The notes: generated by a model not told the origin, from the sequence alone. DNA of 64,000 nucleotides from Scandinavium sp002470465 (GCF_040750395.1 NZ_JBFLVD010000011.1:62001-126000), one strand, 5' to 3'. Numbered from the stretch's first letter, positions 43,268 through 53,800 are shown. Numbers and translations: made by a program.

Positions 43268-45207
43268 CGGCGTTGCTGGAACTTAGCCAGATTCGCCGCA
43301 GCTATCCCTCCGGGGATCAGAGCGTTGAGGTGCTGAAGGGGATTACGCTCAGCATCAACGCCGGTGAAATGGTGGCGATTGTCGGTGCCTCAGGTTCCGG
43401 CAAATCGACGCTGATGAATATTCTTGGCTGTCTCGATAAACCGACCAGCGGTACCTACAAAGTGGCCGGCACGAACGTCGCCACGCTCGATGGCGATGCG
43501 CTGGCGCGCCTGCGTCGTGAGCATTTCGGCTTTATTTTTCAGCGCTACCATCTGCTGGCACATTTAAGCGCTGTGCAAAACGTGGAAGTACCGGCCGTGT
43601 ACGCAGGAACGGAGCGAAAGCGGCGGCTTGAGCGTGCGCAGCAGCTGTTGCAGCGCCTGGGGCTTGGCGATCGCGTTGATTATCAGCCGTCTCAGCTTTC
43701 AGGGGGCCAGCAGCAGCGCGTGAGTATCGCCCGTGCGCTGATGAACGGCGGGCAGGTGATTCTTGCCGATGAACCGACCGGGGCCCTCGACAGCCACTCT
43801 GGCGAAGAAGTCATGGCGATCCTGCATCAGCTGAAAGCGCAGGGGCACACGGTGATTATCGTGACCCACGACCCGGTGGTGGCGGCTCAGGCAGAACGAA
43901 TCATTGAAATTCGCGACGGCGAGATCATCAGCAATCCGCCTCCGCTTGTCGGCGGGCAAAATGCCGGAAACATTGCGGCATCGACTGAAACTGCCGGATG
44001 GCGACAGTTCATCAGCGGCTTTCGTGAGGCGTTGACCATGGCCTGGCTGGCGATGACGGCCAACAAAATGCGCACGCTGTTAACCATGCTCGGCATTATC
44101 ATCGGCATCGCCTCAGTGGTGTCTATCGTGGTGGTGGGGGATGCGGCTAAACAAATGGTGCTGGCAGATATCCGGGCAATTGGCACCAACACCATCGATA
44201 TTTATCCCGGCAAAGATTTTGGCGACGACGATCCGCAGTACCAGCAGGCGCTGAAATATGACGATTTGCTCGCTATCCAGAAGCAGCCCTGGGTGCGTTC
44301 GGCAACGCCCGCAGTATCAAAAAGCCTCCGCTTGCGCGTGGGCAACACGGATGTGTCGGCAAGTGTGGAAGGAGTGGGCGCGCAGTATTTCAACGTCTAC
44401 GGCATGACCTTCAGCGAAGGGAATACCTTTAACGACGTACAGCTTAACAGCCGTGCGCAAGTGGTGGTGCTCGACGGCAATACCCGCCGCCAGCTTTTCC
44501 CGCACAAAGCCAGCGTGGTAGGGGAAATCATCCTTGTTGGAAATATGCCAGCTACCATTATCGGTGTGGCTGATGAAAAACAGGGCATGTTTGGCAGCAG
44601 TAAAATCCTGCGCGTCTGGCTGCCTTACACCACCATGGCCGGGCGCGTTATGGGGCAGTCATGGCTGAATTCCATTACCGTGCGCGTTAACGAAGGCTAT
44701 GACAGCCAGCTTGCTGAACAGCAGCTGACCCGGCTGCTGATGCTGCGTCACGGTAAGAAAGATTTCTTTGCCTGGAATATGGACAGCATCTTGAAAACCG
44801 CGGAGCGGACCACACATACACTACAGTTGTTCTTAACGCTGGTGGCTATAATCTCGCTGGTGGTGGGCGGAATTGGGGTGATGAATATCATGCTGGTGTC
44901 CGTCACAGAACGTACCCGGGAAATCGGTATTCGTATGGCGGTGGGGGCACGAGCCCGCGACGTGCTACAGCAGTTTTTGATTGAGGCCGTGCTGGTTTGT
45001 CTGGTAGGCGGTGCGTTAGGCGTTTCGCTTTCGCTAATGATCGCCTTTACGCTCCAGCTGTTCCTGCCTGACTGGGGGATTGGTTTTTCACCGCTGGCGC
45101 TGCTGATGGCGTTTATCTGTTCGACGCTAACCGGCGTGCTGTTTGGCTGGCTGCCAGCGAGAAACGCCGCAAGGCTTGATCCGGTGGACGCGCTGGCCCG
45201 CGAATAA
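43264..45207 (+). CDS. macB: MacB, macrolide-export ATPase/permease
   Basis: A 647-aa half-transporter: an N-terminal ATPase with Walker A GASGSGKST, signature LSGGQQQR and Walker B VILADEPTGALD; one membrane helix near residue 275; a large periplasmic domain (about 300-520); and three C-terminal helices of the FtsX type (MNIMLVSVTERTREIGIRMAVGA). It works as a dimer with MacA and TolC. One residue shorter than E. coli MacB. A bidirectional terminator follows. Confidence 0.95.
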   Translation: MTALLELSQIRRSYPSGDQSVEVLKGITLSINAGEMVAIVGASGSGKSTLMNILGCLDKPTSGTYKVAGTNVATLDGDALARLRREHFGFIFQRYHLLAHLSAVQNVEVPAVYAGTERKRRLERAQQLLQRLGLGDRVDYQPSQLSGGQQQRVSIARALMNGGQVILADEPTGALDSHSGEEVMAILHQLKAQGHTVIIVTHDPVVAAQAERIIEIRDGEIISNPPPLVGGQNAGNIAASTETAGWRQFISGFREALTMAWLAMTANKMRTLLTMLGIIIGIASVVSIVVVGDAAKQMVLADIRAIGTNTIDIYPGKDFGDDDPQYQQALKYDDLLAIQKQPWVRSATPAVSKSLRLRVGNTDVSASVEGVGAQYFNVYGMTFSEGNTFNDVQLNSRAQVVVLDGNTRRQLFPHKASVVGEIILVGNMPATIIGVADEKQGMFGSSKILRVWLPYTTMAGRVMGQSWLNSITVRVNEGYDSQLAEQQLTRLLMLRHGKKDFFAWNMDSILKTAERTTHTLQLFLTLVAIISLVVGGIGVMNIMLVSVTERTREIGIRMAVGARARDVLQQFLIEAVLVCLVGGALGVSLSLMIAFTLQLFLPDWGIGFSPLALLMAFICSTLTGVLFGWLPARNAARLDPVDALARE

Positions 45208-45215
45208 CGGGCATA

Positions 45216-45244
45216 AAAATGCCAGTCGTCAGGACTGGCATTTT
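45216..45244. terminator. Bidirectional terminator, macB/cspD
   Basis: A perfect 12-bp stem, AAAATGCCAGTC with GACTGGCATTTT, and a 5-nt loop, between convergent macB and cspD. The A and T tracts serve both directions. Confidence 0.9.
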
Positions 45245-45276
45245 GAGTGGGGGATAGTCACAATGGACCAAAAGCG

Positions 45277-45504
45277 TTACGCGACTGCGGCGGCTTCCGC
45301 TTCAACCGGGACAATCACGCTGGCGTGGTTGCCTTTGGGTCCCTGGTGGACATCAAACCGAACGGCTTGTCCGGCTTTTAACGTTCTGTAACCATCCATC
45401 TGGATGGTCGAGTAATGGGCGAAGATGTCTTCGCCACCGCCTTCAGGGCAGATAAAACCGAACCCTTTAGCATTGTTGAACCACTTAACAGTACCCATTT
45501 CCAT
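45277..45504 (-). CDS. cspD: Cold-shock-like protein CspD
   Basis: A 75-aa cold-shock-domain protein with RNP1 (KGFGFI, residues 13-18) and RNP2 (DIFAHY, about 26-31). E. coli CspD (74 aa) binds single-stranded DNA, inhibits replication in stationary phase and is degraded by Lon. It is not cold-induced. The C terminus is rich in Ala/Glu/Val as in E. coli. Divergent from clpS across 336 bp. Confidence 0.96.
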   Translation of the reverse strand: MEMGTVKWFNNAKGFGFICPEGGGEDIFAHYSTIQMDGYRTLKAGQAVRFDVHQGPKGNHASVIVPVEAEAAAVA

Positions 45505-45840
45505 ACATCGACATCCTTCGAGAATCTTCTATTTCAGATGGAAAGAACCGGTGGTGAAATCGACGGGCTGTTCAAAACCTCGCCAACTCTCGCCTGTACA
45601 ATTTAGATAAATCAGGCAACGCGTCAAGCGACAGATAGCGAAGTATGGTGAAAAATGCACCAAAATTTGAAGCAGTTAACGCTATTGCAAGGAATGTGAC
45701 CAAGGTCGCGAATAGCAGGAATAGCGAATGGCAGTAATAGAGGATAGTTATCTACGCTTTACTGTAGATTCAATGTAAACCGGCTCTGGTCAGTGACGGG
45801 ACGTTTCCCGCCGGAGCGTAACTGAAGATGAACACTGACA
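45505..45840. promoter_or_regulatory. cspD-clpS divergent promoter region
   Basis: 336 bp with no gene. It contains a 6-bp inverted repeat with 8-bp spacer, ATCTAC/GTAGAT (45750-45769), and a CGGGA/TCCCG hairpin just before clpS. Individual promoters could not be assigned with confidence. Confidence 0.4.
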
Positions 45841-46161
45841 ATGGGTAAGACGCGTGACTGGCTGGACTTCGACCAGCTAACCAAAGACCAGGTACGCGAT
45901 GCGCTAAAACCGCCGTCGATGTATAAAGTGATTTTGCTCAATGATGATTACACGCCAATGGAGTTTGTTATTGACGTGTTACAGAAATTCTTTTCTTATG
46001 ATGTAGAACGTGCCACACAGTTGATGCTCGCGGTTCACTATCAGGGGAAGGCGATTTGCGGGGTGTTTACCGCAGAAGTTGCTGAAACTAAAGTTGCGAT
46101 GGTGAACAAGTACGCCAAGGAGAACGAGCATCCTCTGCTGTGTACGCTGGAACAGGCCTGA
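45841..46161 (+). CDS. clpS: ClpS, N-end-rule adaptor of ClpAP
   Basis: A 106-aa adaptor that binds N-degron residues (Leu, Phe, Tyr, Trp) and delivers substrates to ClpA. The substrate-pocket segment LLNDDYTPMEFVIDVLQKFF (about residues 31-50) is intact, as are the ClpA-contacting HYQGKAICGVFTAEVAETK residues. Same length as E. coli ClpS. It precedes clpA by 30 bp on the same strand. Confidence 0.96.
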   Translation: MGKTRDWLDFDQLTKDQVRDALKPPSMYKVILLNDDYTPMEFVIDVLQKFFSYDVERATQLMLAVHYQGKAICGVFTAEVAETKVAMVNKYAKENEHPLLCTLEQA

Positions 46162-46191
46162 TTTCAGGCATTCAAATTGGGGGAGGTGCCT

Positions 46192-48468
46192 ATGCTCAAT
46201 CAAGAACTGGAACTCAGTTTAAACATGGCTTTCGCCAGAGCGCGCGAGCACCGTCATGAGTTTATGACCGTCGAGCATCTGTTGCTGGCTCTGCTCAGCA
46301 ACCCATCTGCCCGCGAAGCGCTGGAAGCCTGCTCCGTGGATCTGGTGGCGCTGCGTCAGGAACTCGAAGCCTTCATCGAACAGACCACGCCAGTACTGCC
46401 TGCCAGCGAAGAGGAGCGCGACACTCAGCCGACGCTTAGCTTCCAGCGCGTACTGCAGCGTGCCGTATTCCACGTTCAGTCTTCCGGTCGCAGCGAAGTC
46501 ACCGGTGCCAACGTGCTGGTCGCTATCTTCAGCGAGCAGGAATCACAGGCGGCCTATCTGCTGCGTAAACATGAAGTGAGCCGCCTCGACGTGGTGAACT
46601 TCATCTCCCACGGCACGCGTAAAGACGAGCCGAGCCAGTCTTCCGATTCCGGAAGCCAACCGAACACTGAAGAGCAAGCAGGCGGGGAGGATCGTATGGA
46701 AAACTTCACCACCAATTTGAACCAGCTTGCTCGCGTGGGCGGCATAGACCCGCTGATTGGCCGCGATAAGGAACTTGAGCGTGCCATTCAGGTGTTGTGC
46801 CGTAGGCGTAAAAACAACCCGTTGTTGGTCGGGGAATCCGGCGTTGGGAAAACCGCGATTGCCGAAGGGCTCGCCTGGCGTATCGTGCAGGGCGACGTGC
46901 CGGAAGTGATCGCTGATTGCACCATTTACTCGCTCGATATTGGCTCGCTGCTGGCGGGCACCAAGTACCGCGGCGATTTTGAAAAACGCTTCAAGGCGCT
47001 GCTGAAACAGCTGGAGCAGGATACCAACAGCATTCTGTTCATCGATGAGATCCACACCATTATCGGTGCGGGTGCGGCGTCTGGCGGCCAGGTGGATGCA
47101 GCAAACCTGATCAAACCGCTGCTTTCCAGCGGCAAAATTCGCGTGATCGGCTCCACGACGTATCAGGAGTTCAGCAACATTTTCGAAAAAGACCGCGCGC
47201 TGGCGCGTCGCTTCCAGAAAATCGATATTACTGAACCGACCGTCGAAGAAACCGTACAGATCATCAACGGCCTGAAGCCGAAGTACGAAGCGCACCACGA
47301 CGTGCGTTATACCGCGAAAGCGATTCGTGCGGCGGTGGAGCTGGCGGTGAAATACATCAACGATCGTCACCTGCCGGATAAGGCGATTGATGTGATTGAC
47401 GAAGCGGGCGCGCGTGCGCGCCTGATGCCAGTCAGCAAACGCAAAAAAACCATCAACGTGGCGGATATCGAGTCCGTAGTGGCGCGTATTGCGCGCATTC
47501 CGGAGAAGAGCGTCTCGCAAAGCGATCGCGACACGCTGAAAAATCTGGGCGATCGCCTGAAAATGCTGGTCTTTGGTCAGGATAAAGCCATTGAGGCGTT
47601 AACCGAAGCCATCAAGATGAGCCGTGCAGGCCTCGGTCAGGATCACAAGCCTGTCGGTTCCTTCCTGTTCGCCGGTCCGACCGGGGTCGGTAAAACCGAG
47701 GTCACCGTGCAGCTGTCGAAGGCGCTCGGCATTGAGCTGCTGCGTTTCGATATGTCTGAATATATGGAACGTCACACGGTGAGTCGCCTGATTGGTGCGC
47801 CTCCGGGCTACGTGGGCTTTGACCAGGGCGGGCTGCTGACGGATGCGGTAATCAAACATCCTCATGCGGTACTGCTGCTCGATGAAATCGAGAAGGCGCA
47901 CCCTGACGTCTTTAACCTGCTGCTGCAGGTGATGGACAACGGTACGCTGACCGATAACAACGGGCGCAAAGCGGACTTCCGCAACGTGGTGCTGGTGATG
48001 ACCACCAACGCCGGTGTGCGTGAAACCGAGCGTAAATCCATTGGTCTGATCCACCAGGATAACAGCACCGATGCGATGGAGGAGATCAAAAAGATCTTCA
48101 CGCCGGAATTCCGTAACCGTCTGGACAACATCATCTGGTTCGATCATCTGTCAACGGATGTGATCCATCAGGTTGTCGACAAGTTTATTGTCGAACTTCA
48201 GGTGCAGCTGGATCAGAAAGGCGTGTCGCTGGAAGTGAGCCAGGAGGCCCGCGACTGGCTGGCCGAAAAAGGCTACGACCGTGCGATGGGTGCCCGACCG
48301 ATGGTGCGCGTGATTCAGGACAACCTGAAAAAACCGCTCGCCAACGAGTTGCTGTTCGGCACGCTGGTGGACGGCGGTCAGGTGACGGTGACACTCGACG
48401 CGAAGAAAAACGAGCTGACCTACGACTTCCAGGCGGCGCAAAAGCGCAAACCGGAAGCAGCGCATTAA
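46192..48468 (+). CDS. clpA: ClpA, AAA+ unfoldase of the ClpAP protease
   Basis: A 758-aa double-AAA unfoldase. The N domain (about 1-145) binds ClpS; Walker A1 is GESGVGKT (about 214-221) and Walker A2 GPTGVGKT (about 495-502); Walker B boxes are ILFIDEIH and VLLLDEIE. It unfolds proteins and feeds them to ClpP. The ATG at 46192 follows GGGAGG. An internal Met169 (MENFTTNL), preceded by GGAGG, matches the known internal start that yields a shorter ClpA form in E. coli. The CRISPR island begins right after its terminator. Confidence 0.97.
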   Translation: MLNQELELSLNMAFARAREHRHEFMTVEHLLLALLSNPSAREALEACSVDLVALRQELEAFIEQTTPVLPASEEERDTQPTLSFQRVLQRAVFHVQSSGRSEVTGANVLVAIFSEQESQAAYLLRKHEVSRLDVVNFISHGTRKDEPSQSSDSGSQPNTEEQAGGEDRMENFTTNLNQLARVGGIDPLIGRDKELERAIQVLCRRRKNNPLLVGESGVGKTAIAEGLAWRIVQGDVPEVIADCTIYSLDIGSLLAGTKYRGDFEKRFKALLKQLEQDTNSILFIDEIHTIIGAGAASGGQVDAANLIKPLLSSGKIRVIGSTTYQEFSNIFEKDRALARRFQKIDITEPTVEETVQIINGLKPKYEAHHDVRYTAKAIRAAVELAVKYINDRHLPDKAIDVIDEAGARARLMPVSKRKKTINVADIESVVARIARIPEKSVSQSDRDTLKNLGDRLKMLVFGQDKAIEALTEAIKMSRAGLGQDHKPVGSFLFAGPTGVGKTEVTVQLSKALGIELLRFDMSEYMERHTVSRLIGAPPGYVGFDQGGLLTDAVIKHPHAVLLLDEIEKAHPDVFNLLLQVMDNGTLTDNNGRKADFRNVVLVMTTNAGVRETERKSIGLIHQDNSTDAMEEIKKIFTPEFRNRLDNIIWFDHLSTDVIHQVVDKFIVELQVQLDQKGVSLEVSQEARDWLAEKGYDRAMGARPMVRVIQDNLKKPLANELLFGTLVDGGQVTVTLDAKKNELTYDFQAAQKRKPEAAH

Positions 48469-48487
48469 GCGGTTCTTTTTGATGACG

Positions 48488-48513
48488 AAACCGGGCTCAG
48501 GCCCGGTTTTTTT
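48488..48513 (+). terminator. Terminator of clpA
   Basis: AAACCGGGC, loop TCAG, GCCCGGTTT, with seven T starting at the stem base; 19 bp after the clpA stop. Confidence 0.93.
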
Positions 48514-48869
48514 ATGGCTGAAAAAATGCGCTTCCAACCTGAGAACAGTCGTCAGAGAAAAACTGTGCCGGACGATTTCCGAAAGTTCATTGTGTTATTT
48601 CTGAATAAAACGACAGCGAGAAAAGCGGGCTGTTAGCGGATTCAAATATTGAGAGTGACTCTTGCCGTATCCTTGTTAAAGACAAACGAAGAAGCGCCCC
48701 CGATAACCTTCCCTTCGCACTCATCAGCTATCTCTCCAGACCCTTTTATTTTTTGCTATTTTTAACTTATTGATTTTGTGAAATATAAAAACCTATCTGA
48801 AAAAAGGGTCTTTAACCCAGAAATTGATTTTCTCTTTGTAAGACAATAGGATATGCCATGTGGCTTCCA
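48514..48869 (+). promoter_or_regulatory. Leader of CRISPR array 1
   Basis: An AT-rich, gene-free region directly upstream of the first repeat. Three blocks are shared with the leader of array 2 at almost the same distance from repeat 1: an IHF-like site (48763-48775), AAAAAAGGGT ending 60 bp before the repeat, and ACAATAGG ending 19 bp before it. The match in order and spacing marks both as leaders used by the same Cas1/Cas2-3 machinery and places the newest spacers on the left. Confidence 0.75.
48763..48775 (-). promoter_or_regulatory. IHF-like site in leader 1
   Basis: TAACTTATTGATT fits YAANNNNTTGATW, the reverse complement of the IHF consensus WATCAANNNNTTR. It ends 94 bp before repeat 1. 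IHF bending of the leader is known to be required for type I-F spacer acquisition in Pectobacterium. Confidence 0.65.
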
Positions 48870-49377
48870 GTTCACTGCCGTACAGGCAGCTTAGAAAATT
48901 GTGAAAAGCATTGATGCAGAGCTTAATCCGTTCACTGCCGTACAGGCAGCTTAGAAAATGAGGTCAGAGAAGCGCTCGATGTAGTCCTCGTTCACTGCCG
49001 TACAGGCAGCTTAGAAATCAATGGAAATTCAGCCGAATTTTGCCAATACGTTCACTGCCGTACAGGCAGCTTAGAAAAGAATTCGCCCATGTCTCCCATA
49101 ACTTCCTCCGTTCACTGCCGTACAGGCAGCTTAGAAATCTGAGGCGACAGAGCGACGTGAACCGGTCCTGTTCACTGCCGTACAGGCAGCTTAGAAATTG
49201 CGTAAGTCTCCCTCAATAGAATCGGTGAGGTTCACTGCCGTACAGGCAGCTTAGAAAGGGTCGGAGCCTTATCAAGCCCATTCGATTCAGTTCACTGCCG
49301 TACAGGCAGCTTAGAAAACCTCCCGCAGCTGCTTTGCGAAACCACGGAAGTTCACTGCCGTACAGGCAGTACAAAAC
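48870..49377 (+). CRISPR. CRISPR array 1, type I-F, 9 repeats and 8 spacers
   Basis: Repeats of 28 bp start every 60 bp from 48870 to 49350; all eight spacers are 32 bp. Each repeat begins GTTCACTGCCGTACAGGCAG and ends CTTAGAAA. CTGCC/GGCAG is the Cas6f hairpin and CTTAGAAA becomes the crRNA 5' handle, so transcription is on the + strand. The last repeat (49350-49377) keeps its first 20 bases but has a diverged end, marking the old end on the right. Spacers are unrelated to each other by eye; their targets are unknown. Confidence 0.99.
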
Positions 49378-49829
49378 CTCTGCTCCGGTGAGTACTATTT
49401 AATCGCATAGAACTAACCCTATTTATAATGAATGAATTGAATCCTGGATGTTGGATTCGTTAATCCCAGCATAAAGTACATCGGAAAATAGTTTTTAACT
49501 TTATTATTGGGTGATTGTTGCCCTAGTGGTGAAGCAAAGAGTTGAGTTTATGCGGTAGCAATATTACATTGCTGAATGCTTTGCTCTTTGCCAGGCGCCT
49601 TATTCATTGGTTTTATCATTGGTCAATATAAAAGTATTATCAGTGATTGCATTTCATTTGCTTTGTATGCAACGTGCTGTTTTATTTGATGTAGAACACC
49701 ACATGGTAAACTCGAACGTTACTGAAGATGACGGGGTTTTATTATGAGGTATTCATCACGGAGTTAAACATGGAAAATGTTAAGATGTCTGCGACGCAAG
49801 TTGTACGTTTTCGGAGATGAGAAATATAT
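49378..49829. promoter_or_regulatory. cas upstream region with a short leader ORF
   Basis: 452 bp between array 1 and cas1, expected to hold the cas promoter; no hexamer pair stands out. A 16-codon ORF (49770-49820, MENVKMSATQVVRFRR) has GGAG 6 nt before its ATG and ends 9 bp before the cas1 ATG with Arg codons CGG AGA. Its end overlaps the GGAG (49813-49816) nearest cas1. It may couple or tune cas1 translation. A palindrome AGCAAT/ATTGCT lies at 49557-49573. Confidence 0.4.
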
Positions 49830-50804
49830 ATGGATATTATGCCGTCAGATTTGAAGACTATCCTCCACTCTAAACGCGCGAATATTTACTACCTGGAAAA
49901 GTGCAGGGTACAGGTGAACGGCGGCAGGGTCGAATATATTACTAATGAGGGCAAGGATTCCTGTTATTGGAATATCCCAATCGCAAATACCACCGCGGTG
50001 ATGCTTGGTATGGGCACCTCTGTGACTCAGGCTGCGATGCGCGAGTTGGCCAGAGCTGGAGTGATGGTTGGGTTTTGCGGGACCGATAGCACACCTCTCT
50101 TTGCCGCAAACGAAATAGAAATCCCTGTCTCATGGCTTTCGCCTCAAAGCGAATATCGTCCTACGCAATATCTCCAGCAATGGGTGTCATTCTGGTTTGA
50201 TGATGAGAAACGCCTGTTAGCCGCAAAACGATTTCAGCAACTGCGATTACAGCAAATTGAAAGGCAATGGCTCGGCTGCCGGATGCAGCGTGAATCTTCT
50301 TTTCAGCCAGACGAAACTCGGCTGCGCCCGCTGTTAAATAAAGCAGCAGAGGGCATGAGTGAGGCGGGTGATCATACGGTACTGATGCTAAAAGAAGCTC
50401 AGTTGACCAAAGCGCTGTATAAGCTTGTCAGCCAGACGGTGGGATATGGCGATTTCAGTCGGGCAAAACGAGGGAGCGGCATTGATCTGGCCAACCGCTT
50501 TCTCGATCAGGGAAATTATCTGGCATATGGTCTTGCGGCAGTTGCTGCGTGGGTAACGGGAATACCGCACGGGCTGGCGGTGATGCACGGGAAGACGCGT
50601 CGTGGCGGCCTGGTTTTCGATCTTGCTGACTTAATTAAAGATGCTCTGGTGATGCCGCAGGCTTTTCTCTCCGCCATGCAGGGTGAAGATGCCCAGGCTT
50701 TCCGGCAGGCTTGTATCGCGACATTTCAAAGATCAAATGCGCTCGATTTTATGATTGAGACGCTGCAACAAACCGCCTCTGAGATAGCCGGGGACAGGAT
50801 ATGA
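49830..50804 (+). CDS. cas1: Cas1 (type I-F) integrase
   Basis: A 324-aa Cas1f. The metal-binding catalytic residues line up with Pseudomonas aeruginosa Cas1: Glu189 (LMLKEAQL), His253 (VMHGKTRRGG), Asp264 and Asp267 (VFDLADLIKD). It begins with the family-typical SDLKTILHSKRANIYYLE. With the Cas2 part of Cas2-3 it integrates new spacers at the leader end of both arrays. The nearest GGAG is 13 nt upstream of the ATG, a poor spacing. The stop overlaps the cas2-3 start (ATGA). Confidence 0.97.
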   Translation: MDIMPSDLKTILHSKRANIYYLEKCRVQVNGGRVEYITNEGKDSCYWNIPIANTTAVMLGMGTSVTQAAMRELARAGVMVGFCGTDSTPLFAANEIEIPVSWLSPQSEYRPTQYLQQWVSFWFDDEKRLLAAKRFQQLRLQQIERQWLGCRMQRESSFQPDETRLRPLLNKAAEGMSEAGDHTVLMLKEAQLTKALYKLVSQTVGYGDFSRAKRGSGIDLANRFLDQGNYLAYGLAAVAAWVTGIPHGLAVMHGKTRRGGLVFDLADLIKDALVMPQAFLSAMQGEDAQAFRQACIATFQRSNALDFMIETLQQTASEIAGDRI

Positions 50805-53800
50805 ATATCCTCCTTGTTTCACAGTGCACCAAAAAAGCCCGTGAACAAAGCTGTCGTATTATCGATCAGTTTGCCGAACGCATGGGCGACAGCTGTTGGC
50901 AAACAGCCATCACGCTCGAAGGGCTGACAACGCTCCGTAAGCTTTTACGTAAAACCGCTCGTCGTAACACTGCGGTCGCCTGCCACTGGTTAAAGAAAAG
51001 CGGTCAGTCCGAATTATTATGGATAGTGGGTAACCAACGACGGTTTAATGCTCAAGGCAGAGTGCCAACGAATCGCACCTTACGTTCAGTGGACATCAAT
51101 GACAGCCTGCACTGGCAATGCGCTGAAAGTATTGCTCTGCTGGCGGCTATCGCAGGGCTGTTTCATGATTTCGGTAAAGCCGGAAAATGTTTTCAGCAAA
51201 CCCTGTTGGGGAAAAGCTCAAAGCGCTATCAGCCCTACAGGCACGAATGGATATCTGTACGCCTTTTTCAGGCTTTCGTGGGTGAGTTATCTGACTCACA
51301 ATGGCTGGAAAAACTTGGTTCTCTTTCACCAAAAGATGAGCCCGCTCTGCTTGCCAGACTGATAAAAGATCACCCTCAATTTACCGACAGCCCATTTTGT
51401 TCATTGCCACCGCTGGCGACAGCGGTGGCCTGGTTGATTGTGTCTCACCACCGCCTGCCGCGAAATTTGCTTGATAACGTAGGGAATATGGATGTTTCTC
51501 GCGGTAAAACCTGGCTTCAAAACCAGTTTAACGCCGACTGGAATTCGCTGAATCAGCGTGACGAAGAGTGGGGGAGTCGTGCCTTCCGCGATGTCTGGCA
51601 TTTTCCGGCTGGAACGCCATTACAAAGTAAAAAATGGCTGGACAAGGCGCGACAAATCTCCCGTCGAGCGGTCAATGCCGGAAGCCTGATGCAGTATGGA
51701 AGCATGGAGCAGCCTTTTGTCATGCACATGGCTCGCTTATGCCTGATGTTGGCCGATCATTTTTATTCTTCAGCAGATGCTCAACCCAAATGGCAGGATC
51801 CTGATTATGCCGTGTGGGCAAACACCGTGCGTGAAACAGGAGAATGTAAACAGCGGGTTGATGAGCATCTCTGCGGTGTGGCACATCATGCTTTACTGCT
51901 CGGCAGACAATTGATGCACGTACGTGCGTCGCTTCCCGCCATTGCCAGACATAAAGGTTTTCGTGAGCGGGTAACGAGTGAGCGTTTTTTGTGGCAGAAC
52001 AGGGCGTGGGATATAGCAGCCGCACTCAGGGAGCGAAGCCGCGAAGAGGGCTTTTTTGGCGTCAATATGGCCTCAACGGGCTGTGGTAAAACCTTTGCCA
52101 ATGCCCGCATCATGTACGCGCTTGCAGATGAACAAACCGGCTGCCGTTTTACGGTCGCGCTTGGGCTTCGTACCCTGACGCTACAGACCGGCGATGCATT
52201 GCGTGAACGTCTGAAGCTGGCCGAAGACGATCTGGCTGTGATGACGGGCTCTGCTGCGGTAAAGACGCTGTGGCAACAGTCGCAGCAAAAAGAGGATGCA
52301 TTGGATGCAGGCAGCGCTTCTGCTGAGCCTTACGATGAGGAGCACTCCTACGTTCACTATGAAGGCAGCAGTCAGGCTGGTGTTTTACAGAAATGGCTGG
52401 AGGGGGATAGCAAGCTGGCCACGTTGGTTAGCGCGCCCGTTCTGGTCACCACCCTTGATAACCTGATCCCCGCAACCGAAGGGGTGCGCGGTGGACGGCA
52501 GTTGCCCGCAATGCTGCGCTTGCTGACCAGCGATCTCGTGCTTGATGAACCTGATGACTTTGACATTAATGACCTGCATGCCGTCTGTCGGTTGATGAAC
52601 TGGGCAGGCATGCTGGGCACGCGAGTATTGCTCTCGTCCGCAACCTTGCCGCCAGAATTGATTCAGGCGCTCTTTGCCGCTTATCTGGCTGGGCGAAAAA
52701 GCTGGCAGATGGCTTGTGGGATCACCGGCAAGGCGACCTCAGTTTGCTGCGCCTGGTTTGATGAGTATCACGCCAGCACTTTTAAAACAGGAGAAGGCAT
52801 TCAGTTCAGGCATCAGCATGACGAATTTGTGCAGAGGCACGCGAAGAAGCTGCTGGATAAAGAGCGGCTGAATTTTGGGCGGATAGAGCCTCTTTCATCC
52901 GTGACACCCGCTGTTACGGACGCGATCGCTGCTGTGGCGAAATCCCTACATCAGCAAATGCTTGTGCTGCATTCGGCGCATAAAGAAATGCATGAAGGTG
53001 GCAAAAGCGTATCTCTGGGGCTTGTGCGTTTCGCCAATATTAATCCTCTGGTCGCGGTGGCCCAGGCACTCATGGCATTACCATCGCCAGATGATGTACG
53101 CATTCACTACTGTGTGTATCACAGCAGACAGCCGCTGATTGTGCGATCGGCAATGGAAAAATGCCTCGATCGTATCTTTGCTCGTCACCAGCCTGAAGGG
53201 CTATTTCTTCATCCGGAGATCGGTGCTGCACTGGAATGCTATCCGGAAAAACACCATTTGTTTGTGGTTGCTGGAACATCCGTTCTCGAGGTTGGCCGTG
53301 ACTGGGATGCCAGTTGGGGCATTATAGAGCCCAGTTCGATGCGCTCAATAATCCAGTTTGCCGGGCGCATTCAGCGTCATCGCCGCCTGAAGCCAAAGCA
53401 CGAAAACCTGGTAATTCTCAGTCACAATATCAAAGGGCTATGCCAGAAATATCCTGCGTTCGAAAAGCCGGGGTTCGAAACGAAAGACCATCTTCTGCCT
53501 GAACATGATATGGCGCATCTTCTGACCCGGAGAGATTATGAAAACATCACCGCGTTGTCGCGCATCGCTCCCTCATTCAGCCCAGATAACCTCCTTGCTG
53601 CACTGGAGCATCAGCGGCTGAAAGCTGAACTGATGAGCAAAAAGACAAGAAAGCCCGTTGCAGCTGATTTCTGGCGTCAGTCGATGAACTGGAATGCTCA
53701 TATGCAGAATCTGAAGCCATTTCGACAGACCCGGCCCGAAGCTGTTTTATTTCTGCATATGGTGGATGAAGATTCGGATCCCGTGTTCGCTTTTTATGCA

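Noticed and set aside
48649..48675. TTGCCGTAT...TTAAAG in leader 1 as a decayed repeat
   Set aside because: Only short GCCGTA and TTA matches exist; no hairpin can form and it is out of 60-bp register with the array.
49557..49573. AGCAAT/ATTGCT hairpin before cas1 as another CRISPR-like repeat
   Set aside because: Its overall shape (TTCA plus 5-bp stem and GTAAT loop on the minus strand) recalls the repeat, but none of the stem bases match CTGCC/GGCAG, which Csy4 requires.
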